Shown: positions 17,723-28,113, numbered from the stretch's first letter. The stretch: 64,000 bases of DNA from Rossellomorea aquimaris (GCA_020524245.1 JAIVLN010000005.1:248001-312000); one strand, 5' to 3'. Translations and numbers: made by a program. Notes: generated by a model not told the origin, from the sequence alone.

Positions 17723-19069
17723 CTAATTGTTTACTTTTGTTTTAACATGGTTCAGGTAATTCGTTGTGTAATTCCCTTTTTGGAAAGACTCTTCATTCAA
17801 GATGGTCGTGAATAAAGGTCCATTGTGCTTGATACCATCCAATTTCCATTCATTGAAGAACGAAATGGACTTTTCTAAAGCGTCTTGACGGTCTTCGCCA
17901 TAGATGATGACTTTTGCGACCATCGGGTCATAGAACGGTGTGACCTGAGTTTGTGAGGCAAATCCAGTATCCACACGGACACCATCTGCTTTAGGATAAT
18001 CGAATGTCTCGATTTTTCCTGGTGATGGCATGAAGTTGACTGGATCTTCCGCATAGATTCTGTACTCGAAGCTATGACCTTTTGTAGTCAATTCTTCTTG
18101 CTTTTTCGGAATCGGATTTCCTTGCGCGATCTCAATCTGCCATTTAACTAGATCCAACCCTGTAATCATTTCTGTAACAGGATGCTCTACTTGTAAACGA
18201 GTGTTCATCTCCAGGAAATAGAAGTTTTCTTCTTCATCCACAATGAACTCGACAGTACCAGCATTCGTATAGTTTACATGGTTCCCCGCTTGAACGGCAG
18301 CTTCACAAATCTGTTGGCGGACTTCATCACTCAAGAAAGGAGATGGTGTCTCTTCGATGACTTTTTGATGTCTTCGTTGGATCGAGCAATCCCGCTCGAA
18401 CAGATGGACGACATTTCCATGGTCATCTCCGAAAATCTGCACTTCGATATGGCGACTGTTCGTAATGAATTTCTCCATGAACATTTCGTCATTGCCGAAG
18501 TATGCTTTTGCACGATTCTGGCTGGAAACGAATGCGCTTCGCAAAGACTTTTCATCTTCACAGCGTTGCATTCCAATTCCTCCGCCCCCTGCACTTGCTT
18601 TGATCATGACAGGATAGCCGATCTCATCTGCAAGCTTGACAGCTTCTTCAACATCTTTCAATGCCCCGTCACTCCCAGGAACGACAGGAACGCCTGCTGC
18701 TTGCATCGTTTCTCTTGCTCTCACTTTGTCCCCCATCGCTTCTACTACATCAGCAGAAGGTCCGATGAACGTAATGTTAGCGTTTTCAACTTCACGTACG
18801 AAATTTGCATTTTCGGATAAAAATCCGTACCCAGGATGAATTGCGTCAACTTTTTCAGTTCGGGCAACCTCTAATATCCGTTCGCTGTTCAAATAGGATT
18901 TTGCGACTGGCGGCTCACCTATTTCATATGCAATCTTAGCATTTTTCACGTAAGGAAGGTCACGGTCGGCTTGTGAATAAACGATCACAGGCTCGATTCC
19001 TAGCTTTTCGCATGTTTGTACGATTCTTGCTGCGATTTCTCCTCTGTTCGCGATTAGTATTTTCTTCAA
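17723..19069 (-). CDS. Biotin carboxylase subunit (AccC-like)
   Basis: The 448-residue protein is a complete biotin carboxylase: the N-terminal MKKILIANRGEIAARI motif, HPGYGFLSENANFV near residue 75, the ATP-grasp glycine loop KASAGGGGIGM, EKFITNSRHIEVQIF, RDCSIQRRHQKVIEE, and EMNTRLQVEHPVTE. It carboxylates the biotin of the 70-residue carrier using ATP and bicarbonate. It is the first gene of the three-gene carboxylase group. Another copy of this domain is in pycA. Confidence 0.9.
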   Translation of the reverse strand: MKKILIANRGEIAARIVQTCEKLGIEPVIVYSQADRDLPYVKNAKIAYEIGEPPVAKSYLNSERILEVARTEKVDAIHPGYGFLSENANFVREVENANITFIGPSADVVEAMGDKVRARETMQAAGVPVVPGSDGALKDVEEAVKLADEIGYPVMIKASAGGGGIGMQRCEDEKSLRSAFVSSQNRAKAYFGNDEMFMEKFITNSRHIEVQIFGDDHGNVVHLFERDCSIQRRHQKVIEETPSPFLSDEVRQQICEAAVQAGNHVNYTNAGTVEFIVDEEENFYFLEMNTRLQVEHPVTEMITGLDLVKWQIEIAQGNPIPKKQEELTTKGHSFEYRIYAEDPVNFMPSPGKIETFDYPKADGVRVDTGFASQTQVTPFYDPMVAKVIIYGEDRQDALEKSISFFNEWKLDGIKHNGPLFTTILNEESFQKGNYTTNYLNHVKTKVNN

Positions 19070-19235
19070 ACGATCTCCTCCTACTCCAATGGGCTACAAT
19101 CTACTACTTTCAACAAGAATAGGGTAGATTCCTGTAGAAATCTGCAGAAATTTTTCACTATTGCAGAATTTTTCGTAATTTTATTATATAATAAAGTTAG
19201 ACATATAGGGAGAGTAAATGAAGGGGGATGCGATT

Positions 19236-19766
19236 ATGTATAAAGTGCAAAAACTTCTCGTTAACTATAAAACCCTTGAGGAATTCAAAAAATTCAAGGA
19301 ATACGGGATTCAGGAGCTATCCATGCTCGAGGACCTTCAAGAGAATATCATCGAAAACGATAGTGAATCACCGTTTTATGGAATTTACTACGGTAACAAG
19401 CTTGTTGCTAGAATGAGCCTTTATCGAATTGACGGGCATTATGACCGATATTTCGATCCACCACAAGACTACCTGGAATTGTGGAAATTGGAAGTATTGC
19501 CTGATTATCATGGAAAAGGATTCGGAAGCGCGCTCGTCCAATATGCCAAGTCATACAATCTACCAATCAAAACGAACGGACGACAACGTTCTAGTGAATT
19601 TTGGGAAAAGATGGGCTTCACTTCCGTCACTTACAACCCGAATCGTGACCGCGGTGAGAACCCTTATGTATGGTATCCTGCCGGTGTACACGAGCAACAA
19701 GACTCCACAACAAGTGAAGGTCCATTGAAGGAAATGGATCTATCCTCGGAAAGCATCGAATCTTAA
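19236..19766 (+). CDS. ylbP: GNAT family N-acetyltransferase YlbP
   Basis: The 176-residue protein has a GNAT fold: LWKLEVLPDYHGKGFGSALV is the acetyl-CoA pyrophosphate loop (Q/RxxGxG/A motif as YHGKGFGSA) near residue 90, and SEFWEKMGF is the usual C-terminal motif. The acetyl acceptor is unknown. Its position next to rsfA matches ylbP of B. subtilis. AGGGGG lies eight bases before the ATG at 19236; an earlier in-frame ATG overlaps that site. Confidence 0.8.
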   Translation: MYKVQKLLVNYKTLEEFKKFKEYGIQELSMLEDLQENIIENDSESPFYGIYYGNKLVARMSLYRIDGHYDRYFDPPQDYLELWKLEVLPDYHGKGFGSALVQYAKSYNLPIKTNGRQRSSEFWEKMGFTSVTYNPNRDRGENPYVWYPAGVHEQQDSTTSEGPLKEMDLSSESIES

Positions 19767-19771
19767 AACGC

Positions 19772-19812
19772 AAAAAGTGGTCGATCACCATTGATGATCG
19801 GCCACTTTTTCT
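19772..19812. terminator. Bidirectional terminator between ylbP and rsfA
   Basis: AAAAAGTGG (19772-19780) pairs with CCACTTTTT (19802-19810), with further pairing of CGATCA and TGATCG inside. It has a T-run on either strand and lies between the two convergent genes. Confidence 0.85.
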
Positions 19813-19834
19813 TATGAGTATGAGTAAATTTCCA

Positions 19835-20452
19835 TTATTTCTCTACTTTCTGCAGATTCCCGTTATAATCCATCTGGAATTTCACTTGTGAAGATTCATC
19901 ATCATCTTCTGTTATCGCCATCTTTCTGGCTCTGTCCATGAAATTCAATAATACCCGGTAATCTTCATGTACTTTTTCGTATTCATCCTGGACTTTTCTA
20001 ATCTGACACTCAAGCTCTTTATTCTCCTCAGCCAGTTGAGCATAATCTTCTTTCAGTTGCTGATATTCTTCCATTATTGATTCTGCATTCATTTCTGTTT
20101 CTTGTATGTTTTGCAAATAGTTTATGACATCCTCCATACATAAACTTTGGTTGTCGGTATTCATGACTTTTACTTGATCCTTTTCAGGTTGTGCCGACTT
20201 TTTCTTCGACTTGGAAGAAACTTGGTTTGCTTGTTTACGTTGTTTTTTTGCGATGGTAATGGCTGCATCGTATTTTTTCCGTATTAAAGAATTCCACCGG
20301 AAACCACATGCAGCAGGTGTCCTTGATAATTTCTTCCCTACCTCTTCAAATGCCGCCAATTGAGTTCCACCTTCACGTATATGTCGGAGAACGACTTCAG
20401 CTAGCAATAGATCTTCATCGTGATTCCATGCATCTTGGCGTGTGGAGCCCAT
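19835..20452 (-). CDS. rsfA: Prespore-specific regulator RsfA (YlbO)
   Basis: The 205-residue protein begins with a Myb/SANT-like DNA-binding region ([19 protein letters not shown], then [19 protein letters not shown]) and continues into a basic, Lys-rich linker and a long coiled coil from about residue 105. RsfA in B. subtilis is expressed in the forespore and modulates the sigma-F regulon. The ATG at 20452 follows GGAGGG by six bases; fifteen codons of open frame upstream are unlikely to be translated. Its neighbours ylbP and the crotonase match the usual Bacillaceae order. Confidence 0.88.
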   Translation of the reverse strand: MGSTRQDAWNHDEDLLLAEVVLRHIREGGTQLAAFEEVGKKLSRTPAACGFRWNSLIRKKYDAAITIAKKQRKQANQVSSKSKKKSAQPEKDQVKVMNTDNQSLCMEDVINYLQNIQETEMNAESIMEEYQQLKEDYAQLAEENKELECQIRKVQDEYEKVHEDYRVLLNFMDRARKMAITEDDDESSQVKFQMDYNGNLQKVEK

Positions 20453-20555
20453 CTGCATCCCTCCATACATTTCTACTTTTATTACCAACATATGCACATA
20501 GTAGAAAAGATAGACTTCGTTCTAGTAAAAGATGCAGGGCCAACAATAGGTTGCC

Positions 20556-21317
20556 TTAAGGACGCTTCAGAAAGGCAGCCACCGCTTCGTGATGTTCTTC
20601 TGTAGCCCATAGCTTAGAACATTCACGAATTTCAGTCTCCATGTTAGCTTTTGTTTGCTCAAGATTCATTTGATCAAGTCGACGTTGTTTGTATGCCTTG
20701 AGAACGCCAATGGTTTTATTGGAAATCGTCTGTAGCCAATTCTGAAATTCATCTTGCGTATATCCGAGTTCTTTTTGGATGAATCCTTTCGCGACTCCTT
20801 CTGCAGCCGTGTATTTTTCGGAGCTGAGCAGCCATTCTAGTGCTGTATCATTTGCCACCCTTTCCATCAAGAAGGTAGTCCCTCCCCAGCCAGTGGTGAT
20901 ACCTAAAGTTCCCTGAATGAACCCAAATTTCACATGAGGAGCTGCAAGCCTGAAGTCACAAGCCGAAGCGATTTCGCAGCCTCCTCCGACCGCTACACCA
21001 TTCAACAGCGCGATGGTCGGTTTCGGGAAGGTGAATAGCTTGAATAAGACGTTCCCCATTCTGGAAAGCATCGTGTACGCCTCTTCTTCTGTATGTAATT
21101 GATGGAACGCAGAAAGGTCTCCGCCTGAGCAAAACGCTTTGTCACCTGATCCGGTAATGACAAGGACTTTTGCGTTGTCATCATGCTTCAGTTCATCAAT
21201 CGCGTTGTCGAGTAGATCCATCATCTCGTAGTTAATGGCATTGTATCTTTCTGCATGATTGAGTGTAATCCAACCGACTCCTTCTTTCACTTCTACCAGA
21301 ATCTTGTTTTGCACCAT
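20556..21317 (-). CDS. Crotonase-fold protein, possibly an acyl-CoA decarboxylase (ECHDC1-like)
   Basis: The 253-residue protein has the crotonase CoA-binding fold: oxyanion-hole segments GDKAFCSGGDLSAF near residue 62 and NGVAVGGGCEIASACDFRL near residue 105. It is usually annotated as enoyl-CoA hydratase. One catalytic Glu of hydratases is present (GGGCE), but the second (normally in FGQPE) is replaced by Gln in FGFIQGTLGI. The following GWGGTTFLMERV resembles the IPSWGGTTRL segment of ethylmalonyl-CoA decarboxylase ECHDC1 as I recall it. Location near the acyl-CoA carboxylase genes fits a role in removing wrongly carboxylated acyl-CoA. This function is an inference. Confidence 0.75.
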   Translation of the reverse strand: MVQNKILVEVKEGVGWITLNHAERYNAINYEMMDLLDNAIDELKHDDNAKVLVITGSGDKAFCSGGDLSAFHQLHTEEEAYTMLSRMGNVLFKLFTFPKPTIALLNGVAVGGGCEIASACDFRLAAPHVKFGFIQGTLGITTGWGGTTFLMERVANDTALEWLLSSEKYTAAEGVAKGFIQKELGYTQDEFQNWLQTISNKTIGVLKAYKQRRLDQMNLEQTKANMETEIRECSKLWATEEHHEAVAAFLKRP

Positions 21318-21510
21318 AAAACTCCCCTACCCTCCATTATTTGTCCACTACTCATTATACATCTTCCCGCATGTAATGAATCATAGTTCTTTCATTTAGG
21401 GGTGAGTGTCATCTGCGAATGATCCTTACCTCATAATAGGAAATTTGCATTTTTGGGGCAAGGTATGCCTCTAGAGGTAGCCTTAACTCCCAACTATAAA
21501 TTTCTCCAAT

Positions 21511-21541
21511 AAAAAAACAAGGAGGACAATTCCTCCTTGTT
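21511..21541 (-). terminator. Terminator after rpmF
   Basis: ACAAGGAGGA (21517-21526) pairs perfectly with TCCTCCTTGT (21531-21540) around CAAT. On the minus strand it runs into TTTTTTTA. Confidence 0.9.
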
Positions 21542-21551
21542 ATCTTAAAAC

Positions 21552-21725
21552 TTACTTTTCAACTACTTCTTTTCCTTTGTATGTGCCACATTCGCCACAT
21601 ACTCGGTGAGAAAGCTTGTATTCGCCACAGTTAGGGCATTTGACCATTCCAGGTACTTTCAACTTATAGTGTGTACGACGCTTGTTTTTACGAGTTGTAG
21701 AGGTTCTTCTAAAAGGTACTGCCAT
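21552..21725 (-). CDS. rpmF: 50S ribosomal protein L32
   Basis: This 57-residue gene encodes L32: it opens with [17 protein letters not shown] and continues with [18 protein letters not shown]. Four cysteines in two CxxC pairs (CPNC and CGEC) form a zinc site, so this is the zinc-binding form of L32. A strong AAGGAGG ribosome binding site precedes it. It lies directly downstream of the yceD-type gene, a conserved pairing. Confidence 0.97.
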   Translation of the reverse strand: MAVPFRRTSTTRKNKRRTHYKLKVPGMVKCPNCGEYKLSHRVCGECGTYKGKEVVEK

Positions 21726-21777
21726 GGTTTTCCACCTCCTTGAAGGAATTGTTCAGCTAGAGCATGTCAATGCTTCT

Positions 21778-22305
21778 TCACTTTTCATCATTTTTATCAA
21801 AGAATTTGGCCAATTCGGCCATCCGAGGATCAACTTTTTCTTCTTGATCCGGTTCTTCCTCAACGACATCCCATCCTTTACCAGATGGTGGTGCGGGAGG
21901 GTTGTCCGTTGGTTCAGAGCTGATGACCTTCAACGGCTTTTCCAACAGAATGTTTTCCTGAATATAAGGTATCAGGTCCACTGTATTTCCTTCGACGACA
22001 TGGATGTCTTCTTCATTCGCATCCATACCATGATCGGGTTCGAACATGAAAATTTCAGTTGAATGGATGTTGAATGGGTAAAGTACGTCTGCGAGAGTCA
22101 CCGAATCCGGTAACGTCATCGCACCTTTAATCGTCAGATGGAATACAGCACGATTTTGGTTGACTTCCGCGTTCCCAGTTATGTGGACCGGTGTCAGATC
22201 GCGGATTTCAGGCTCCAAATCGCTTATTGAATCCAATTTAATGGTTTCATCAATTTCTAGTCCTTTACGTTGAAAACTTCTCAGTTGTTGTATGGACCAT
22301 TTCAT
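21778..22305 (-). CDS. DUF177 / YceD family protein (YlbN)
   Basis: The 175-residue protein matches the YceD (DUF177) family, which is linked to 23S rRNA accumulation in other organisms and is nearly always encoded upstream of rpmF. Its N-terminal beta-rich region contains HITGNAEVNQNRAVFHLTIKG-like strands, the middle has VEGNTVDLIPYIQENILL, and the C-terminus has DPRMAELAKFF near residue 160. The usual cysteine pair of some homologs is not seen. AGGTGATG precedes the ATG. It begins divergently from tmcAL. Confidence 0.85.
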   Translation of the reverse strand: MKWSIQQLRSFQRKGLEIDETIKLDSISDLEPEIRDLTPVHITGNAEVNQNRAVFHLTIKGAMTLPDSVTLADVLYPFNIHSTEIFMFEPDHGMDANEEDIHVVEGNTVDLIPYIQENILLEKPLKVISSEPTDNPPAPPSGKGWDVVEEEPDQEEKVDPRMAELAKFFDKNDEK

Positions 22306-22497
22306 TTGTCATCACCTCAAGGCAACAGTAGTAATTATAGCTTTCCACAAAAAAATTGTCAACATTTTTTCTTTACAGTCGTTTTCAATCTTTCGGCAGA
22401 ATTTGGTACAATAGAATTCCACATTCGTATTTTCTTTCAACATACCATTAGTGTAACGCAAACTCTTTTTTACTACCAAATTATAAGGAGTCAAAAT

Positions 22498-23727
22498 ATG
22501 AAAGCATTAGGTTTAGTGGTGGAGTACAATCCCTTCCATAATGGACACTTCTATCATCTGCAGCAATCCAAACAGTCCTCGAAGGCGGAAGTGACGATTG
22601 CCGTCATGAGCGGGAACTTTCTGCAACGTGGAGAGCCTGCGCTCGTGTCAAAATGGACGAGAGCTCGCATGGCGCTTGAGGCTGGCGTCGACATCGTTGT
22701 AGAACTTCCTTACGCTTATGCAACACAACGGGCGGACCGCTTTGCATATGGATCGATCTCCATTCTGAATGCGTTAAGGACAGATGAAGTTATTTTCGGC
22801 AGTGAATCCGGAAATATACAACCTTTTATGGAAACAGTCGACTTTTTGACCACCCATGAGAAAGAATACAACGAGCGGATACAAGAGAACATCAAGAAAG
22901 GAATCAGTTATCCGGCAGCTGCTTCAGAGGCATTCACTCAACTCACTAACCGACCTGAGGATATTGTGGATCTCTCACAACCTAATAATATTCTTGGCTA
23001 TCATTACGTACGTTCGATCCAACACATCAATCCAGACATCCATCCCAATACGGTAAAAAGAACAGGCGCAGGCTACCATGAACATGGTGAAGGCGAAAAT
23101 GATATCGCAAGTGCGACAGGCATACGAAAAATGCTTTTTGAAGGGGAAGCAGACTTATCTTCCATTCAACGTTTCGTCCCGCATTCTACGTATAATGGAC
23201 TAACCCAACATCAAAAAGAATTCGGTCATTTCATGAATTGGGATCGATACTTCCCCCTGTTGAAACACAGAATCATTACATCGACCGAAGAAGATCTCAG
23301 ACAAATCTATGAATGTGTGGAAGGCATAGAAAACCGGTTGAAGGAATGTATCGTTCAAGCAGAATCGTTTACGGAATTCATCGAACGGGTCAAAACAAAA
23401 CGTTATACATGGACCCGCTTACAACGGCTTTGCACCCATATCCTTACCAATGCGAAGAACAACACGATGGAACGCGCGCTCTCAGAAGCTCCTTCCTATG
23501 TACGACTATTGGGAATGAGTCGGGACGGTCAAGCCTACTTGAACAAAGTAAAGAAAGATATGGACCTCCCTCTAGTCAGCATACTTTCGAAATACAGCGA
23601 CCCATTTTTCGAATTGGATAAAACCGCAACCAATACCTACATTCTTGGATATCCAAACGAACAACACATATTGCTCTGGAAGCGTGAATACGCCACACCT
23701 CCTATACGACTCCATGTAAACACATAA
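22498..23727 (+). CDS. tmcAL: tRNA(Met) cytidine acetate ligase TmcAL (YlbM)
   Basis: TmcAL makes N4-acetylcytidine at the wobble position of elongator tRNA-Met using acetate and ATP. The 409-residue protein has the nucleotidyltransferase signature GLVVEYNPFHNGHFYHL at its start, VMSGNFLQRGEPALVSKWTR with a SGN motif, ELPYAYATQRADRFAYGS, and GSESGN near residue 100. The ATG at 22498 follows ATAAGGAG; the longer upstream frame runs across the divergent yceD promoter region. Confidence 0.92.
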   Translation: MKALGLVVEYNPFHNGHFYHLQQSKQSSKAEVTIAVMSGNFLQRGEPALVSKWTRARMALEAGVDIVVELPYAYATQRADRFAYGSISILNALRTDEVIFGSESGNIQPFMETVDFLTTHEKEYNERIQENIKKGISYPAAASEAFTQLTNRPEDIVDLSQPNNILGYHYVRSIQHINPDIHPNTVKRTGAGYHEHGEGENDIASATGIRKMLFEGEADLSSIQRFVPHSTYNGLTQHQKEFGHFMNWDRYFPLLKHRIITSTEEDLRQIYECVEGIENRLKECIVQAESFTEFIERVKTKRYTWTRLQRLCTHILTNAKNNTMERALSEAPSYVRLLGMSRDGQAYLNKVKKDMDLPLVSILSKYSDPFFELDKTATNTYILGYPNEQHILLWKREYATPPIRLHVNT

Positions 23728-23772
23728 AAAGAGCCGGATCCATCCGTTCTTCTACGGATATCCGGCTCTTGT
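23728..23772. terminator. Bidirectional terminator between tmcAL and ylbL
   Basis: AAGAGCCGGAT (23729-23739) pairs with ATCCGGCTCTT (23760-23770), with a second inner stem ATCCGT/ACGGAT. It separates two convergent genes. Confidence 0.8.
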
Positions 23773-23781
23773 CCTACTATC

Positions 23782-24810
23782 TCATTCGTTGTTTTCTAGT
23801 TCCTTTAAATAATTAAGGGCGTCCTTGAATGTTTTTACAGGTACAATTTCCATATCGGTATTGATATCATCAGCTGCATCTTTTGCATCTTTATAGTTGT
23901 CTGCAGCAACGGGTGCAAAGAAAACATCTGCGTCCGCATTATCTGCTGCTACGACTTTTTGTTTGATACCACCGATCGGTCCCACTTCCCCTTTTTCATT
24001 CATTGTGCCTGTACCCGCGATGTGATACCCTTTCGTCCAATCCGTGTCTGTCAATTGATTGTAGATTTCTAACGTGAACATCAAACCAGCAGAAGGACCA
24101 CCGATTTGGTTGGTATCGATTTTAAGTTTGGGATCTGTATTGATCTCAGTGAATGTGACAGGGTAAGTGATCCCAATACCGGCACGTTCATCACCGTCTT
24201 CGTCCATAAGCTTTTCGGGGAAGGGTTTCAGCGGTATGTTTACCTTTTCTTCGTTTGAATCACGCACTACCGTCAATTCTACTTCTTCATTCGCCTCAAA
24301 TTTCTTAAGCCCTTCGACGAGTTCTTCAGCTGTCTTGATTTCTTTCCCATTCAACTTAGTTATCAGATCGCCTACATTCAATAAATCCGCTGCAGGCATC
24401 CCTGAAATGACGCCCGTTACGAAAACGCCTTTATTCTTTATTTCAATTTCCTTTTCCGCCTCTTTATAGGCGACGATGGTTGCTGCGTGTTGGGAGCTTT
24501 GCATCAATTGCAGCTGACGGGACTGATATTCTTCTTCCGTTTCATCAGACCCTCTAATATGATCCTCCGGATACACCTCTCTATAGTCACTCAGCTTTGC
24601 CCATAAGTATTTGGCTCCATTCGCTTTCCCGACCAGTACCGTTGTCAACATGAAGGTGCCTTCTGCCTTATATCTGTTTTCCACTTCAATGATGGGAGTG
24701 AGTTCTTTTGCATCTCCAGGTTGTGTGAAGTAATACGGGATCGGTACGAATGCAAGCAAAATTGCGAGTAGGAGACCTGCCCAAGGCCAATAACCTCTAT
24801 ATCTCTTCAT
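23782..24810 (-). CDS. ylbL: PDZ-domain Lon-like serine protease YlbL
   Basis: The 342-residue protein has an N-terminal membrane anchor (about residues 8-27), a PDZ domain (about residues 125-205; GVISGMPAADLLNVGDLI and KLNGKEI), and a C-terminal Lon-type protease domain with the catalytic Ser in GGPSAGLMF and the Lys in GGIKQKVVAA, a Ser-Lys dyad. In B. subtilis YlbL is one of the proteases that degrade the cell division inhibitor YneA after DNA damage. Its start overlaps ylbK by 14 bases, so the pair is probably cotranscribed. Confidence 0.9.
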   Translation of the reverse strand: MKRYRGYWPWAGLLLAILLAFVPIPYYFTQPGDAKELTPIIEVENRYKAEGTFMLTTVLVGKANGAKYLWAKLSDYREVYPEDHIRGSDETEEEYQSRQLQLMQSSQHAATIVAYKEAEKEIEIKNKGVFVTGVISGMPAADLLNVGDLITKLNGKEIKTAEELVEGLKKFEANEEVELTVVRDSNEEKVNIPLKPFPEKLMDEDGDERAGIGITYPVTFTEINTDPKLKIDTNQIGGPSAGLMFTLEIYNQLTDTDWTKGYHIAGTGTMNEKGEVGPIGGIKQKVVAADNADADVFFAPVAADNYKDAKDAADDINTDMEIVPVKTFKDALNYLKELENNE

Positions 24811-25591
24811 TCTGTTTCCTCCAGTTTTGTATTACAGCTTCGATTTCCGCAATCCGGCCATTCGTTTCTATTTCTCCAATTTCAATAATTTCATCTATAT
24901 CTTTGAAAGCAGAGGCACTGAAATTTTCCACATGGGGCCTGATTAAGACATCCGTCGTGATTTCATGAGCTTTGACCAATTCTCTTTGCATAATATCGAT
25001 GCTTTGCATGATGACGTCGAAAATCGTATTGATTTCGGGATTCTGTTTTATATGGGAAATGTCGACTGCAATAATAATATCTGCCCCCATTTCTTTCACA
25101 ACAGAAACAGGTACACGATCAATGACACTCCCATCCACTAGGAGTCGTCCGTCTTTCTTATATGGGACAAAAATTCCAGGCACCGCAATGCTTGCTCGAA
25201 CAGCTTCTGATATCAAGCCTTCCTGGATGACGACTTTTTCAGCCTTCAACAAATCGGTTGCGATGACTGAAAACGGTATATCGAGCTCTTCTATCTTCTT
25301 CCGCTGGGTCAACGCATAGATCAATTGCTCAACTTTCTTTCCAGAAACGAAGCCCATCTTCGGAACAGTATAATCCATATAATACCTTCTACGAAACATT
25401 TTCGCCATTTTCAACATCGTAGCAGGGTCATGACCGGTGCAATAAAAAGCTCCTACGAGTGCTCCCATACTGCTACCTGCTACCATGTCAATCTTAATGC
25501 CGGCATGATGGAGTGCCTTCAAGACGCCTATATGCGCAAACCCTCTGGCTCCACCCGAACCGAGTGCTATACCGATTTTAGGTTCCTTCAC
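24797..25591 (-). CDS. ylbK: Patatin-like phospholipase family protein YlbK
   Basis: This 264-residue protein has the patatin/NTE signature: the oxyanion loop GSGGARGFAHIGVL at residue 10, the nucleophile elbow GSSMG near residue 43, and the catalytic Asp in LVDGSVIDRVPV near residue 155. Such proteins hydrolyse acyl chains of lipids. The real substrate is unknown. The start is GTG at 25591, seven bases after AAGGAGG; an open frame continues 15 codons upstream without support. It precedes ylbL with a 14-base overlap. Confidence 0.88.
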   Translation of the reverse strand: MKEPKIGIALGSGGARGFAHIGVLKALHHAGIKIDMVAGSSMGALVGAFYCTGHDPATMLKMAKMFRRRYYMDYTVPKMGFVSGKKVEQLIYALTQRKKIEELDIPFSVIATDLLKAEKVVIQEGLISEAVRASIAVPGIFVPYKKDGRLLVDGSVIDRVPVSVVKEMGADIIIAVDISHIKQNPEINTIFDVIMQSIDIMQRELVKAHEITTDVLIRPHVENFSASAFKDIDEIIEIGEIETNGRIAEIEAVIQNWRKQNEEI

Positions 25592-25711
25592 CGCACGTCC
25601 TCCTTCGTGTAGGGACAATTGGTCTAATCTGTACATGTGTACGTATAAATAATAGGGACAACTTCTTTAAGATCGCCTATATACTTAGACTATTCATAAG
25701 GAGGCTTTAGA

Positions 25712-26935
25712 TTGTACCTTTCGCGCATAAAAAATCTGATTATCGCCCTTCTGACGACCCTATTCGCTTTCTCTATTATGGTATACCCTAAAGCTGCCTT
25801 CGAATCATCCTTGAAAGGACTTGAAATGTGGTGGGAAATCGTTTTCCCTTCTTTGCTTCCATTTTTCATAATCAGTGAATTATTGATATGCTTTGGTGTT
25901 GTCCGCTTTATAGGAGTTTTAATGGAGCCGATCATGAGGCCATTGTTCAACGTACCTGGTTCAGGGGGGTTCGTATGGGCAATGGGTTTAGCATCAGGAT
26001 TTCCTGCAGGCGCCAAATTGACCGCACGTTTAAGGCAAGAAAAAGAAGTGACACAATACGAAGCTGAACGGTTGGTCGCTTTCACCAATTGTTCCAATCC
26101 TCTTTTCATCCTGGGGGCTGTATCCGTCGGGTTCTTTCACAATGCTGAACTGGGTATCCTTCTTGCAGCTTCACATTATATAGGTAACATCATCGTTGGC
26201 ATCATCATGCGCTTTTATGGGTCCTCTACAGTCACCGCGCCTGCTCACAGGAAGCCGACAAAAATCAATCTCTTCAAGCATGCATTACAGCGAATGTATC
26301 ATGTAAGACAGATGGACCCACGTCCTTTCGGAAAACAAATGGGAGATGCAGTAAAACATTCCATTCAAACGCTATTAATGATAGGAGGGTTCATTCTCCT
26401 ATTTTCCGTTCTGAACAGAATGTTGGCGGAATTCCATATTACAGTGTTATTGGCTACCTTACTAGCTTCAGTGGCTAGCCTGATCGGTTTTTCTCAAGAA
26501 ATCATATCACCATTCATCTCCGGATTGTTTGAAATCACTTTAGGAAGTAAACAAATCAGCGAGACTTCCAGTTCCGCACTATTACAGCAAGCGATTGTCG
26601 TCAGTTTCATACTCGCTTTCAATGGCTTTTCCGTACAAGCTCAAGTAGCTAGCATACTGGCTGAGACGGATATCCGATTCAAACCATTTTTCCTAGCGAG
26701 GATCCTGCATGGTTTCATAGCGTCTGTATTGACGCTACTACTTTGGAAACCACTCTACTTGAATCATGGTCATCAACCTACAGTGGTTGAAACATTCTCG
26801 TCTCATCCATCGATTTCATGGATTTATGGTGCCTGGGAAAGCCTGCTATCGGTCGGTGCATTGATTACATTCATCAGTCTCCTAGGTTATGTAAGCTTAC
26901 ATTGGAAATCACTCAAATGGAAATCCGCCAGATAA
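25712..26935 (+). CDS. ylbJ: Sporulation integral membrane protein YlbJ
   Basis: This is a 407-residue nucleoside-recognition (Gate-like) membrane protein with about eight to ten helices. GLASGFPAGAKLTARLRQEK and RLVAFTNCSNPLFILGAVS are typical of YlbJ. The gene is part of the sigma-E regulon in B. subtilis and is needed for spore cortex formation. The start is TTG after ATAAGGAGG. It is divergent from ylbK with about 120 bases between. Confidence 0.9.
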   Translation: MYLSRIKNLIIALLTTLFAFSIMVYPKAAFESSLKGLEMWWEIVFPSLLPFFIISELLICFGVVRFIGVLMEPIMRPLFNVPGSGGFVWAMGLASGFPAGAKLTARLRQEKEVTQYEAERLVAFTNCSNPLFILGAVSVGFFHNAELGILLAASHYIGNIIVGIIMRFYGSSTVTAPAHRKPTKINLFKHALQRMYHVRQMDPRPFGKQMGDAVKHSIQTLLMIGGFILLFSVLNRMLAEFHITVLLATLLASVASLIGFSQEIISPFISGLFEITLGSKQISETSSSALLQQAIVVSFILAFNGFSVQAQVASILAETDIRFKPFFLARILHGFIASVLTLLLWKPLYLNHGHQPTVVETFSSHPSISWIYGAWESLLSVGALITFISLLGYVSLHWKSLKWKSAR

Positions 26936-26955
26936 AAGCTTAAGTATACAACGCT

Positions 26956-28012
<1,057 letters not shown>

Positions 28013-28083
28013 TTCCTATACCTCACATCGTTATATTTTCCTCCACTATCCTACCATAAAAGAAGCAAATTCTTAAATACAGT

Positions 28084-28113
28084 GTATATCTGTTTTTGAA
28101 CTGTACAATAATA
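28084..28113 (+). promoter_or_regulatory. Putative forespore (sigma-F/sigma-G) promoter of the csfG-like RNA
   Basis: GTATA (28084-28088) followed after 17 bases by CAATAATA (28106-28113). This fits the loose consensus of sigma-G/sigma-F promoters (GYATA with a CATNNTA-like box) better than sigma-A. It lies directly in front of the structured RNA. Confidence 0.45.

Noticed and set aside
21318-21551. An imperfect AAGGTATGCCTC/GAGGTAGCCTT inverted repeat between the crotonase gene and rpmF
   Set aside because: The arms match poorly and there is no T-run or neighbouring regulatory context; otherwise the gap shows only the rpmF terminator.
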